DNA from: COMBO-56-21 sp041559015
Lineage (GTDB): Archaea > Thermoplasmatota > Thermoplasmata > UBA10834
DNA length: 64,000 bases
Direction: 5' to 3'
NCBI GenBank assembly: GCA_041559015.1
Contig: JBFFED010000004.1
Coordinates: forward strand, 7,630-71,629
The position numbers were made by a program, and so were the translations under genes. A model generated the notes under the pieces. That model had not been told where the DNA came from and searched no databases. It saw only the letters and a list, made by a program, of their open reading frames with translations. This document shows positions 48,927 to 57,475 of this stretch, piece after piece. How positions within the stretch are numbered: position 1 is the first letter of the stretch; each line of letters opens with the position of its first letter.

Positions 48927-50665
48927 ACCCCCAGAGAAGCGAACTGCTTCTCCATCTCGGCGCCCACCTTCTTCAGGTCTTCGTCTATCGTCTCCTCGAA
49001 CTTCAGCTTGCCCAGGTCGCTCCTGCAGGGGAGGGACGATATCTTCTCAAGGGGCACCTCGAGGGCGATCGCCTTGTTCGCCAGCTCCGAGAACTTCCTT
49101 ATCGTGCTCATGTACTCGAACTGCCGCGAGAGCGGGCTGTAGGTGTCGACCGGGTGGTACGCACTCTGCTGGAGGAAGAACTCGCGGATCATTCTGGCGA
49201 CATCCAGCGTGAGCCTCTGCTCTTCGGGGAGCGCGTCCGATCCGACGAGCTGCACGATCTCCTGCAGCTCCGACTCCTTCTGGAGGGTCTCCATGGCCCA
49301 CAGCCTGACATGGTTCCAGTCCTCGGACACGTTCTTCCTGTACCAGTCCTCCAATATTGGGCTGTAGAGGCTGTAGGAGGTCAGCCAGTTGATTGCAGGG
49401 AAGTGCCTCCTCTCCCTCAGCTTCGAGTCCAGCGCCCAGAAGACCTTGACTATCCTAAGCGTGTTCTGCGTGACGGGTTCGCTGAAATCGCCTCCGGAGG
49501 GAGAGACCGCACCGATGACAGATATGGAGCCGATGTGGCCTGAGTGCGTCTTCACGCGACCGCACCTCTCGTAGAACTCGGAGAGCCTTGATGCGAGGTA
49601 CGCTGGATAGCCCTCCTCGCCCGGCATCTCCTCCAGTCTTGAGGATATCTCCCTCATCGCCTCCGCCCAACGCGAGGTCGAATCGGCCATGAGAGACACG
49701 TCGTAGCCCATGTCCCTGTAGTACTCTGCGATCGTGATGCCCGTGTACACGGACGCCTCCCGGGCGGCCACCGGCATGTTGGATGTGTTCGCCACTAGGA
49801 CAGTCCTGCCCATGAGCGGCTTGCCCGATTTCGGGTCCTCCAGCTCCGGGAAGGATGTGAGGACCTCGGTCATCTCGTTGCCCCTCTCGCCGCAGCCGAC
49901 ATAGATGACTATCTGTGCGTCGCTCCACTTGGACAGCTGCTGCGACGTGACTGTCTTGCCAGTCCCGAAGCCCCCGGGGATCGCCGCGGTCCCGCCCTTG
50001 GCGAGCGGGAATAGCATGTCGAGCACGCGCTGGCCGGTGACGAGCGGTATGTCGGGAAGGAGCTTCTCGACATATGGCCTAGAGTGCCTCACGGGCCACT
50101 CCTGCATCAGCCTCAGTTTCTGGCCGGAGTCGAGCTCCGCGATAGTATCCTCGACCGTGAACTCGCCCCCGGAGATGCTCTTGATCTTCCCCTTCGCCTT
50201 CACAGGCGCAAGCACCTTGTGGACTATGTTGCCCTCGGGCACGGTGCCTATTATCTCCCCGCCCTTGAGCGCGTCCCCCACCTTGGCCGAAGGGGTGAAG
50301 CTCCACTTCTTCGTTCTGTCGAGGCCGGGAGCGGTCACGCCTCTCGAGACGAAGTCGCCCTGCTTGGCCCTGAGGACCGGCAGGGGCCTCTGGACGCCGT
50401 CGTAGACGCTGGACAACAGGCCGGGCCCGAGCTCCACGAGGAGAGGCGCCGCGCTGTCGATGACCTCCTCGCCGGGCCTTATCCCGGACGTGTCCTCATA
50501 GACCTGGATGATCGTCTTGTCGCCCACGAGCTTGATCACCTCGCCCATGAGCTTCATCTCCCCGACGTAGACGACATCGTACATCCTAGGCGAGATTCCC
50601 TCGGCCGTGACGACCGGGCCCGCCACCCTCGTTATCTTCCCTTTCTTCTTCTCAGCCATAGCCAC
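48923..50665 (-). CDS. atpA: A/V-type ATP synthase catalytic subunit A
   Basis: A 580-residue catalytic subunit with the typical long non-homologous insert (about 115-190). Walker A is GGFGTGKTVTSQQL (about 232-245), Walker B region SLMADSTSRWAEAMREIS, and the end carries PVDTYSPLSRQFEYM. No intein interrupts the P-loop, as found in some archaeal atpA genes. Start ATG 50665 or 50659 (MAMAEKK). Confidence 0.95.
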   Translation of the reverse strand: MAMAEKKKGKITRVAGPVVTAEGISPRMYDVVYVGEMKLMGEVIKLVGDKTIIQVYEDTSGIRPGEEVIDSAAPLLVELGPGLLSSVYDGVQRPLPVLRAKQGDFVSRGVTAPGLDRTKKWSFTPSAKVGDALKGGEIIGTVPEGNIVHKVLAPVKAKGKIKSISGGEFTVEDTIAELDSGQKLRLMQEWPVRHSRPYVEKLLPDIPLVTGQRVLDMLFPLAKGGTAAIPGGFGTGKTVTSQQLSKWSDAQIVIYVGCGERGNEMTEVLTSFPELEDPKSGKPLMGRTVLVANTSNMPVAAREASVYTGITIAEYYRDMGYDVSLMADSTSRWAEAMREISSRLEEMPGEEGYPAYLASRLSEFYERCGRVKTHSGHIGSISVIGAVSPSGGDFSEPVTQNTLRIVKVFWALDSKLRERRHFPAINWLTSYSLYSPILEDWYRKNVSEDWNHVRLWAMETLQKESELQEIVQLVGSDALPEEQRLTLDVARMIREFFLQQSAYHPVDTYSPLSRQFEYMSTIRKFSELANKAIALEVPLEKISSLPCRSDLGKLKFEETIDEDLKKVGAEMEKQFASLGV

Positions 50666-50675
50666 TCGCTCCCAT

Positions 50676-50975
50676 TCATTTCGACTTGTAGAGATCTATG
50701 CCCATCGCCCGTCGGACCTTGTCCCTCATGTCTCCCTCCTCCAGTCCGACAGGTATCACGACGGGGTCGACGCTCTCCAGCATCCGGGTCTTGAGCTGCG
50801 CGGGGAGCTTCTCCATGTCCCGCGTGCTGACCGCTAAGATGCCCACGTCGGCCTCGTCCATTATCTTGACCACCGTCTCGAGGTACTTGTCTGGCGTCGT
50901 GGCATACACCTTGCGTATGCCCGCGAGCCTGAACCCCGTGACGAACTCCTCCGAACCCACTACGGCGATCTCCAT
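50676..50975 (-). CDS. atpF: A/V-type ATP synthase subunit F
   Basis: A 99-residue subunit F with a Rossmann-like fold: EIAVVGSEEFVTGFRLAGI, then VGILAVSTRDMEKLP and a C-terminal basic helix RRAMGIDLYKS. It regulates the head together with D. Sits between atpC (1-nt gap) and atpA. Confidence 0.92.
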   Translation of the reverse strand: MEIAVVGSEEFVTGFRLAGIRKVYATTPDKYLETVVKIMDEADVGILAVSTRDMEKLPAQLKTRMLESVDPVVIPVGLEEGDMRDKVRRAMGIDLYKSK

Positions 50976-50976
50976 G

Positions 50977-52047
50977 TCACACCACCAGCAGGTTCTCTAT
51001 GACCTTCGTCGGGAGGCCGCTCTCCTTGCCCCTCGCGATGATTCTTATGTTGTCTACTTCCACTTTCTTGCGTATCATGTAGTTGACTATCGGCAGGACC
51101 GATAGGGGATAGAAGTGCGCGAACTTCTCGCTCGTGTGTATCAGCGCCTTGTCGAGCGCGATCGTGATGCCGGAGAGCTTCTGGTCCGCTTTGAACTGCT
51201 CCAAGTGATCCTTAATCTCGTCGAACATCGAGGACTTCTCGAGTTCCTCGATTATCGGCATCAGCCCCTCCTGCTGGGCCAGCGCCCTCAGCCTGTCAAC
51301 GCTGAAGTCCATCCCTCCGGGGATGAGATACTTGGCCACCTTGTCCTCAGGGACCTTCTCGGCCTTCAGCTTCAGGAGGACCTTGAGGTTGGTCACATCG
51401 ATCTCCCGCCTGACGAAATCCCTCAGGAGCTTCTCGGCGGTGTTGGTCGGTTCGATGTCGTTGAGCAGGTCGTGATACATGACCATATCCAAATGATCCT
51501 CCAGGGCCGCGAGCCTCCCGGAATCGACCGCTTCCCGGACCAGCTCCGGCGTGATGCCCAATGAGGGCCTCTTCGAAAGTGCGTCCATGATCTCCTGCAT
51601 CTGCCCCATTTGTATGAGCGACCGAAGATAGGCCTCAGAGAACTCCCCGGCAGGGACGAGCGTGTCGACCAGCTCGTCCTCGCGGACGCCTGTGACCTTG
51701 CCCCTGAGGACCGTCTTGACGTTGAATGTGTCCCACCGCTTCAGGTAGTCCCCGACCATCTCCCTCAGGTGTCCGGTGCAGAAGCCGAGTATGGCGGAGT
51801 AGGTATCCGCCAGGTTGCGTGTCACGGCCACCTCGACGAGGTTTGCCCCCGTGTTGCGCGAGGCGTACCTCGTCATCTCCTCACGGTACTGCGTCTCCCC
51901 CAGGAACCGGCCAATCTCGTAGACATCCATGACCAGCATCCGCGAGTACGCCTCCCGCGAGAGGAGAAAGCTCTTCTTGGCCTTCACGCGCGTGCACGCG
52001 TACGCATAGTTACCTCTGCCGCCGAACAACCACATCTTATGGCTCAC
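50977..52047 (-). CDS. atpC: A/V-type ATP synthase subunit C
   Basis: A 356-residue subunit C (d in V-ATPase nomenclature), all helical, linking rotor ring and stalk: YAYACTRVKAKKSFLLSREAYSRML at the start, LKRWDTFNVKTVLRGK and later FVRREIDVTNLKVLLKLKAEK repeats the pattern. It overlaps atpE by 4 nt (52044). Confidence 0.92.
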   Translation of the reverse strand: MSHKMWLFGGRGNYAYACTRVKAKKSFLLSREAYSRMLVMDVYEIGRFLGETQYREEMTRYASRNTGANLVEVAVTRNLADTYSAILGFCTGHLREMVGDYLKRWDTFNVKTVLRGKVTGVREDELVDTLVPAGEFSEAYLRSLIQMGQMQEIMDALSKRPSLGITPELVREAVDSGRLAALEDHLDMVMYHDLLNDIEPTNTAEKLLRDFVRREIDVTNLKVLLKLKAEKVPEDKVAKYLIPGGMDFSVDRLRALAQQEGLMPIIEELEKSSMFDEIKDHLEQFKADQKLSGITIALDKALIHTSEKFAHFYPLSVLPIVNYMIRKKVEVDNIRIIARGKESGLPTKVIENLLVV

Positions 52048-52601
52048 CCGAACAACTTGCCGTATATCTCCTGCATCCTCCTGCTCCAGATATCGTCCAA
52101 CATAGTCTCGAACCGGAAGTCGAGCCTGACGGCCCTGTCCTTGCTCTCGAACACGAGGCCTCCGCCACAGTCGATGACGCCGCCATTGGCCATGCCCGCG
52201 GGCAATTGCAGGAGCGACTGGTCGTCCTTGTTAGAGTACACGTAGCACTCGCCCAGCTCCTTCTCGGCCCTAGCCACCAGCTTCGAGTACAACTTCTTGC
52301 GCTTAGGGGCGGGATAGTCCGAGAGCTCCGACAGGATCTGCTCCCTCAACTCCTCCATGACCTGTCTCTGGGCGGAGAGAGCCGTCTTCTTCGACTCGAG
52401 CTCCGCGCTCGATATCTCCTGCCGCTCCATCTGCTGGATGCTCGCAGCATTCCTCTTCTCCGCCCTGGCCCTGCTCTCCACGATTCTGCTGTCCGCGAGC
52501 TTCAGCTGCTCGTCGCGCTCGTTCTCGCCGTGGCGGATTATCTCCAGCTCCTTCTCCTTGCCCCTGCGGAGTATGTCCTCAACGACCTTGTTCAGGCTCA
52601 T
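52044..52601 (-). CDS. atpE: A/V-type ATP synthase subunit E
   Basis: A 185-residue peripheral-stalk subunit E: a long N-terminal charged helix (about 1-100, Glu/Arg/Lys-rich) and a C-terminal globular part with GGVIDCGGGLVFESKDRAVRLDFRFETML-type conserved residues (DCGGGL). Forms a coiled coil with H. AAGGAGCTGAG precedes its ATG. Confidence 0.92.
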   Translation of the reverse strand: MSLNKVVEDILRRGKEKELEIIRHGENERDEQLKLADSRIVESRARAEKRNAASIQQMERQEISSAELESKKTALSAQRQVMEELREQILSELSDYPAPKRKKLYSKLVARAEKELGECYVYSNKDDQSLLQLPAGMANGGVIDCGGGLVFESKDRAVRLDFRFETMLDDIWSRRMQEIYGKLFG

Positions 52602-52660
52602 AGACTCTCAGCTCCTTGTTGGACCGCTGCGTCCCATTCTCACCGGTTCGACCTACATGC

Positions 52661-52900
52661 TCACGTCTTGCCCAGCAACAGGAACGCCACGACGAAGCCG
52701 AGGATGACTATCGTCTCGGGCAACACCATCAGGATGATGCCCTTGCCGAACATCTTCGGGTTCTCCGCCGTCGCGCCCACCGCTGCCGCACCGATCTGAG
52801 CCTGCGCGACGCCCGTGCCCAGGCCCGCGACGCCTATCGCGATGCCTGCGCCGATCAACGCCAGGCCGGCTCCTACTGCCGTTCCAGGATCCATTGCCAT
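52661..52900 (-). CDS. atpK: A/V-type ATP synthase subunit K (rotor proteolipid)
   Basis: A 79-residue hairpin of two helices. The first is Gly-rich (GAGLALIGAGIAIGVAGLGTG) with AQAQIG; the second has VLPETIVILGF, in which Glu (about 61) is the ion-carrying residue. Gln in helix 1 and Thr after the Glu resemble sodium-coordinating positions, but coupling ion cannot be decided from this alone. One hairpin per gene, the simple form. Confidence 0.92.
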   Translation of the reverse strand: MAMDPGTAVGAGLALIGAGIAIGVAGLGTGVAQAQIGAAAVGATAENPKMFGKGIILMVLPETIVILGFVVAFLLLGKT

Positions 52901-52913
52901 TCCTTCACGCCTC

Positions 52914-54905
52914 CTATTTCGTCGATGCCGAATGCTTCCTCTCGTAGCTCAAGGGCTCGAAGTCCGCGCCTCCGCCCTCGAAGAACTTGAGGAAGAACTC
53001 GACATAGTTCAACCTGATAGCCTGGATACCCGCCGATAGGGCTCCCAGGAAGAACACGAAGAACATCTGGGTCACGAAGAGAGTCAGAGCACCCAGTATG
53101 ATGATGGCCACGTTGCCGCTGTCGAATATCAGCGGGAAGAGCATCGTATTGAACGCCAGGGCCATGGCGCCCTTGCCCACGGCCAGCGCCGCCAATCTGG
53201 CATACGATACCAGGTTGGTGAAGAGCCCGATGACCTCTGTCAGCGCAAGCGGACCTTCAGTAAACGGAAGGGCGACCACGCCCACCAGTATCAGGACCAC
53301 TGCGGGGATCGATATCTCGATGCCGATGAGTAGTATGGTCGCATCCGGCATGAACCCATAGACGGTCGCGTTGACGAAGGCGCTCGTCGCGGTGGCATCG
53401 CCCGCGATCACCATCATCTCCTCGAACAGGCCGAAGAGTATGACGATCCAGGCGAGTTTGCCGAAGGCGTGCTTCCTGTTATGGTGATAGTGATTGGCGA
53501 ACCCGAATACCAGGCCCAGGGTAAGGTGTATCCAGCCGGCGAACAGAGATATCCCGAGCATCTCCTTCGTGTCGTGCATCTTGTCGAGGAGAGGGTGTAT
53601 CGGTATGTTGGCTACCGACTCCCAAGAGGCTTCGTCATGCGCCTCCGCGGGTGGATGGAACGGCACCCCAAACGCCTCCGCGAACACGAAGATGCCGAAC
53701 ACGCTCGCCATCAGGCCACCTGCGAGCACTATCGTACCGAGCTTGTAGAGGTCGGGGCTGCCTTTCATTTTCCAGCGCATGATCGCGCCGAGCGCCATCA
53801 GGCCCAGGCCGAAGCCGAGGTCCCCGATCATGAAACCGAAGAAGAGTGGGAAAGTTATGAACAGGACAAGCGTAGGGTCGATCTCATCATACTTCGGGGT
53901 CGACACGAGGGTCATGAAGAACTCGAATGGTTTGATGGGGCGGGGGTTCTTGAGTTTGACGGGTGGCTCCTCCTCCTTCTCGGGAGGTATGGTCTCGACG
54001 AAGGCGAGCCCACAACAGAGCGAATCGAGCGCAGTCTGTATCTCCCCAGCCCGCGCAGTCGGTATCCAGCCGTCTATCACGAACGAGTTGGCGGAAGTGG
54101 CTATCCTCAGTGGGGTCTCCGCCTTCAGCACCTCGATCGCCAGGTGCTCTTCTGACGAGATTATGAAATCGGCGAACTGTTTCCTGATGCCCTCCAGGTC
54201 GGACTCGACCCTCTTGAGGTCTGCCTCGAGATCTTTGATCTGCCCCCTGTGGATCTCAATGATGGCCTCGGGGTCGCCCTCGAGCCTGGGCAGCTTTGCC
54301 TCCTGAAAATCGTGTTCCGAGAGTATCCTGGCGGCCTCCGCCTTGTCCTCGGTCCTGACGAACAGGGCGATCACGATGCCCGTCTTCCGCTCCAGCTTGA
54401 ACAGCTCGTAATCCCCGATCCGGCCCCGGAAATCGTGCTCGGGGTCGAACCTGCACGTGCCGGTGAAGGCCACGATGTTGTCGTACCCTTCGTAGTCCTC
54501 GACCTTGACACCGAATGTGGCAAACGGCTCGAGGGCGTGTATCTCGGCCTCCTTCTCCCTCACCAGGTTCTGTATCCTCTGCCGGGCCTCCGCCTTGCTC
54601 GAAGTGTTCAGGTCAAGCGTGACGAACGCCTGCTCCAGCTTCCTGTTGATGTCCCTGACCAACATCTTGTCAGATGGGCGGTGCTTCTCCAGCTCCAGGG
54701 AGCGTATCATCGCCCTCAGCTTCAGCAGCTTCTGTGATGCGCCTGAGGCCCTCGGCAGGGGCTGGCCTATCTTGAAATCCTCGTCCTGGGAAGTGAAATC
54801 TATCAGGTGCAATACACCGAGCTCGTAGAGACATTCGATGGTCGCGTCGAGGCTGTCTATCGACCCCACGACGACCGCACGGGTCATGTCCTCAGGCCTA
54901 AGCAT
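52914..54905 (-). CDS. atpI: A/V-type ATP synthase subunit I
   Basis: About 663 residues. N-terminal cytosolic half (about 1-340) with long coiled-coil segments and strand bundles; C-terminal half with about seven to eight helices. Conserved motifs: FPLFFGFMIGDLGFGLGL (about 370-387), PFTEGPLALTEVIGLFTN and LSYARLAALAVGKGAMA-type (Arg in the half-channel). Start ATG 54905, overlapping the end of atpH by 8 nt; an upstream extension in frame overlaps atpH further. Confidence 0.94.
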   Translation of the reverse strand: MLRPEDMTRAVVVGSIDSLDATIECLYELGVLHLIDFTSQDEDFKIGQPLPRASGASQKLLKLRAMIRSLELEKHRPSDKMLVRDINRKLEQAFVTLDLNTSSKAEARQRIQNLVREKEAEIHALEPFATFGVKVEDYEGYDNIVAFTGTCRFDPEHDFRGRIGDYELFKLERKTGIVIALFVRTEDKAEAARILSEHDFQEAKLPRLEGDPEAIIEIHRGQIKDLEADLKRVESDLEGIRKQFADFIISSEEHLAIEVLKAETPLRIATSANSFVIDGWIPTARAGEIQTALDSLCCGLAFVETIPPEKEEEPPVKLKNPRPIKPFEFFMTLVSTPKYDEIDPTLVLFITFPLFFGFMIGDLGFGLGLMALGAIMRWKMKGSPDLYKLGTIVLAGGLMASVFGIFVFAEAFGVPFHPPAEAHDEASWESVANIPIHPLLDKMHDTKEMLGISLFAGWIHLTLGLVFGFANHYHHNRKHAFGKLAWIVILFGLFEEMMVIAGDATATSAFVNATVYGFMPDATILLIGIEISIPAVVLILVGVVALPFTEGPLALTEVIGLFTNLVSYARLAALAVGKGAMALAFNTMLFPLIFDSGNVAIIILGALTLFVTQMFFVFFLGALSAGIQAIRLNYVEFFLKFFEGGGADFEPLSYERKHSASTK

Positions 54906-55233
54906 CAACTGCCCTCTCAAACTCCGAAAGGACGTACTTCTTGGCGTCGCCCATCCTCCCACGGGCATTCGACGTCAGGACCTCCGCCTTCCTGATGCCG
55001 TCCTCGAGGATCGTCTTCTTGCGGCGCTCTATCTCGGCGAGGGCTTTGGCAGTCTCGGCCTCGAGCCGCTTCCTCAGCTCGGCCTCGGCCCCCTCAACCT
55101 TCTGTATCGCCGCGCGTTTGCCCTCGGCCTGCAGCGCTTTCCTCCTCTCCTCCGCCCCCTTCGCAATCTCGCGGACGTTCTCTTCCGCCTCTTTGATCTG
55201 GCGAAGAATATCGGCCTTTCCCAAGTAAGACAC
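54898..55233 (-). CDS. atpH: A/V-type ATP synthase subunit H
   Basis: A 111-residue, almost fully helical Glu/Ala/Lys-rich subunit H of the peripheral stalk: RQIKEAEENVREIAKGAEERRK and AELRKRLEAETAKALAEIERRK continue the heptad pattern. First gene of the operon. A minus-strand TATA-like box centred at 55263 puts the start within a few bases of ATG 55233. Confidence 0.88.
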   Translation of the reverse strand: MSYLGKADILRQIKEAEENVREIAKGAEERRKALQAEGKRAAIQKVEGAEAELRKRLEAETAKALAEIERRKKTILEDGIRKAEVLTSNARGRMGDAKKYVLSEFERAVDA

Positions 55234-55258
55234 GTCCGGCTCGCTGATGCGGGTTTCG

Positions 55259-55267
55259 ATATAAATA
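55259..55267 (-). promoter_or_regulatory. Promoter of the ATP synthase operon
   Basis: TATTTATAT on the minus strand; centre is 30 nt before ATG 55233, so the operon transcript has little or no leader. One promoter appears to serve the genes H to D and the 41-residue peptide. Confidence 0.6.
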
Positions 55268-55347
55268 GACTACGCGGTCTGACCTTTTCGATTCATTACG
55301 GCGGCCAATTCGTCGGCTAGCGACGTGAATGGTACGCGTTCGTGTCA

Positions 55348-55833
55348 TCAGCCTAGCTTGTCCGTGAAGTCCTTCTTGTCCAACTTGACCATCTTCATGC
55401 CCGCCTGCTTCAGAAGCTCCACGCCCGAGAGATCGGAGTAATCATCAATGTACACCACTCGGACCACCTGCGCGTTGAGGATCATGCGGGCGCATATCGG
55501 GCAAGGGACGATGGTCGAATAGAGCGTGGACCCTTTCGAGTTCGTGCCGGCTTGGATTAGAGCGTTCTGCTCCGCGTGCACGGCTGTGCACGTCTCCAGC
55601 CGCGTCCCGGACGGTATCCCGAGCTTGTCCCGGATGCACCCGATTTCCTCGCAGTGCGGGACTCCGCGCGGGTTGCCGTTGTACCCCGTGCTCTTAATCT
55701 CCCCCACATCGCTGACGATTATCGCGCCTATCTGCCTCCTGGTGCAGGTGCTCCTTCGCGAAACCTCGATTGCGATGTTCATGAAGTAGCGGTCCTTGTC
55801 TATCCTCTTGCCGTGCCTCAACGCCAAGAACAT
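55348..55833 (-). CDS. dCMP/cytidine-type deaminase
   Basis: A 161-residue zinc deaminase of the dCMP deaminase family. Zinc site: HAEQNAL (about 87-93, His and catalytic Glu) and PCPICARMI (about 110-118, two Cys). Also CTRRQIGAIIVSD and TGYNGNPRGVPHCEE, characteristic of dCMP deaminase with the substrate-binding N-G-x-P. It supplies dUMP for thymidylate synthesis. Divergent from the membrane HTH gene. Confidence 0.9.
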   Translation of the reverse strand: MFLALRHGKRIDKDRYFMNIAIEVSRRSTCTRRQIGAIIVSDVGEIKSTGYNGNPRGVPHCEEIGCIRDKLGIPSGTRLETCTAVHAEQNALIQAGTNSKGSTLYSTIVPCPICARMILNAQVVRVVYIDDYSDLSGVELLKQAGMKMVKLDKKDFTDKLG

Positions 55834-55954
55834 CCTCGGCGCCTCAATCCCGTCATGGCTCTTCTATCTTTCCGTCCCTGGCAACCCCCTGACGAAGGCC
55901 TGCTGGGATGGGGAAGGATAGAAATACCAACCCGTGACTTAGCGATGCGAAATC

Positions 55955-56527
55955 ATGTCCAAATGGGTCAAGATAGCCGCGTTGTCCATAGCGGCCGTTG
56001 CCCTGGTCATTCTAGCGTACGCGGTCCTGACCCCTGAGGCGCAGACGGATGAGACTGACCACGGCGGCATGTGGGACAACCGCATGACCTACAGCTCGGC
56101 CAATGTCAGCCTGATCGCAATATCGATAGCGGCCATCATGATATCGCTCATGATCATACTCCTGTGGAGGGAGTACGAACCCCTCCCGCCATCGATGGCC
56201 CCGCCGCCGACAGCGCGCAAGATGGAGCCTGAGACGCGCGCGCAGGGGAATACCGCAGCCACCCCCGGACTCCAAGAGACGACTTCCCCCGACGAGGCGG
56301 CCGAGAAGAACCACCTCATCCTGAGGCTGCTCACGGGTGACGAGCGCATCATGTTCAAGGCGGTCATGGACTCCGGCGGGGAGGCCCTGCAGAAGGACCT
56401 GATCCTGAGGACGAAGATGTCCAACGCGAAGGTCTCCCGGGTGCTCGACAAGCTCGCTCAGAAGGGCGTTGTCACCAAGGAGAGGCATGGCGCGACGAAC
56501 AAGATCAGGATAAGGCACGGAGACTGA
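55955..56527 (+). CDS. Membrane-anchored HTH transcriptional regulator
   Basis: A 190-residue protein with two membrane helices (about 6-25 and 52-71), separated by a 26-residue outside loop rich in acidic, His and Met residues (D32, E33, D35, H36, M39, D41, M44). After a Pro-rich linker comes a winged helix-turn-helix (about 120-186): GEALQKDLILRTKMSNAKVSRVLDKLAQKGVV. This is the one-component archaeal membrane-regulator layout (COG2512 type). A small secreted peptide gene follows 140 nt downstream. Confidence 0.75.
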   Translation: MSKWVKIAALSIAAVALVILAYAVLTPEAQTDETDHGGMWDNRMTYSSANVSLIAISIAAIMISLMIILLWREYEPLPPSMAPPPTARKMEPETRAQGNTAATPGLQETTSPDEAAEKNHLILRLLTGDERIMFKAVMDSGGEALQKDLILRTKMSNAKVSRVLDKLAQKGVVTKERHGATNKIRIRHGD

Positions 56528-56595
56528 CGGCGAGGACGCCATCAGCTCGCTTTTCACATTCCTGCAAAGGTCAGGACCGCTTTTCAGCATAGCTC

Positions 56596-56658
56596 CTTAT
56601 ACGCTTTCACCCAAAGGATACACCACAAGCCTCGGAGAGTCCGAGGCGAATTGGAGGT
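56596..56658 (+). promoter_or_regulatory. Promoter, 5'UTR hairpin and ribosome site of the His/Tyr-rich peptide gene
   Basis: TTATAC-type box at 56596-56602 with expected start near 56625. A perfect 7-bp stem follows: GCCTCGG (56629-56635), loop AGAGT, CCGAGGC (56641-56647). It lies at the very start of the predicted leader, just before GGAGGTG (56652-56658). The hairpin could stabilise the mRNA or be an operator. Confidence 0.5.
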
Positions 56659-56667
56659 GAACAAAGA

Positions 56668-56949
56668 ATGAAGACATCGGCGCTCTTCGCAGTCGTGGGC
56701 CTGGTCGCTGTCGTGGCGGTCGCCGGGGTAGCTGTTGCCTCGGGCACGGTCGCTAGCGCCCTTGGCATGCAGGCCAAGGGGGACGGATCGGGCTCTGGCC
56801 ACATGGGGACGGGACACATGCACCAGTGGCAGCACAGCTGGGAGTACCAGTACGAGTACAGTGGTAACGGGACCTGTCCCGGGGAGTACGACTGGAACTA
56901 CAGCTGGGACTACGACTACGATTACGAGTACTGCCCCTGCACGGAGTGA
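56668..56949 (+). CDS. Secreted His/Met/Tyr/Trp-rich small protein
   Basis: A 93-residue exported protein. Residues 1-25 are a signal sequence (Lys start, long hydrophobic core, AVASG end). The mature part starts with G/S repeats and H-M pairs: H45-M46, H50-M51-H52, H56, then alternates acidic and aromatic residues (Tyr at 60, 62, 64, 74, 78, 82, 84, 86, 88; four Trp) and ends with cysteines 70, 89 and 91. Such composition suits metal binding, copper in particular, or a redox/adhesive role. No family is recognised. Strong ribosome site GGAGGTG. Confidence 0.6.
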   Translation: MKTSALFAVVGLVAVVAVAGVAVASGTVASALGMQAKGDGSGSGHMGTGHMHQWQHSWEYQYEYSGNGTCPGEYDWNYSWDYDYDYEYCPCTE

Positions 56950-57475
56950 TCGCATCGTATAAACCCCTTAAACGGACATCTTTCTGACTCGCTGACGCCA
57001 TGGCGGGAGTGGCTTCTCTGTCATCAAATGACCGCGGTCACTTTCGTCTCCGAGTTCTCTATCTGATGGTCCGCGAGAGAGAGCGCGATAGGAGACGGGC
57101 ATCGACGGCGACCTAGCCTGCCGCTGGCTCTCGCCTGAGCGGGGGCGATGCCTTCGTCAAGCAGGTGATGAAGGGCTACGGTCACTGATCCAGGGTGGTC
57201 TTACCGACCCTTTCGGACATGTCGTAGCAGACCATCCTGTCGCCTATCCTGACAGGCATCTTCCAACGGGTGCCCCTCGGCTCGGCAAGAACATGGAGGA
57301 GATGACCTAGGGCGGACGCTAGCTCTGAACCCGGGGAGCGAGTACGGGGAGGGTGCGCTCCCAGGGATGCTGGTCAGATTCCTGAAGAAAGGATGCGCGA
57401 ACTACATGTTCACCCAGGGCTGAGGAGGCGCTGGCAGACCATATACATTTATAGAGGAGCACCGATGAACGCGCC
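56950..57475. other. 526-bp intergenic stretch, possible gene remnant on the minus strand
   Basis: No supported complete gene. On the minus strand, an open stretch from about 57386 down to a TGA at 57179 reads like protein (LLHVLAEPRGTRW, then MPVRIGDRMVCYDMSERVGK) but has only a late ATG and upstream stops in frame; it may be a decayed gene. A perfect box-C-like GTGATGA near 57163 is not accompanied by a full C/D RNA pattern. Confidence 0.35.
57447..57453 (+). promoter_or_regulatory. TATA box of the signal peptidase gene
   Basis: ATTTATA; centre 26 nt before GTG 57476, so a leaderless transcript with a GTG start is likely. The nearer ATG 57465 is out of frame. Confidence 0.55.

Noticed and set aside
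48923..50665. Intein in atpA
   Set aside because: The P-loop region is continuous and the length of 580 residues is that of an uninterrupted subunit.
57160..57255. C/D-box small RNA candidate (GTGATGA and CTGA)
   Set aside because: Boxes are too far apart and no C'/D' pair or terminal stem is evident.
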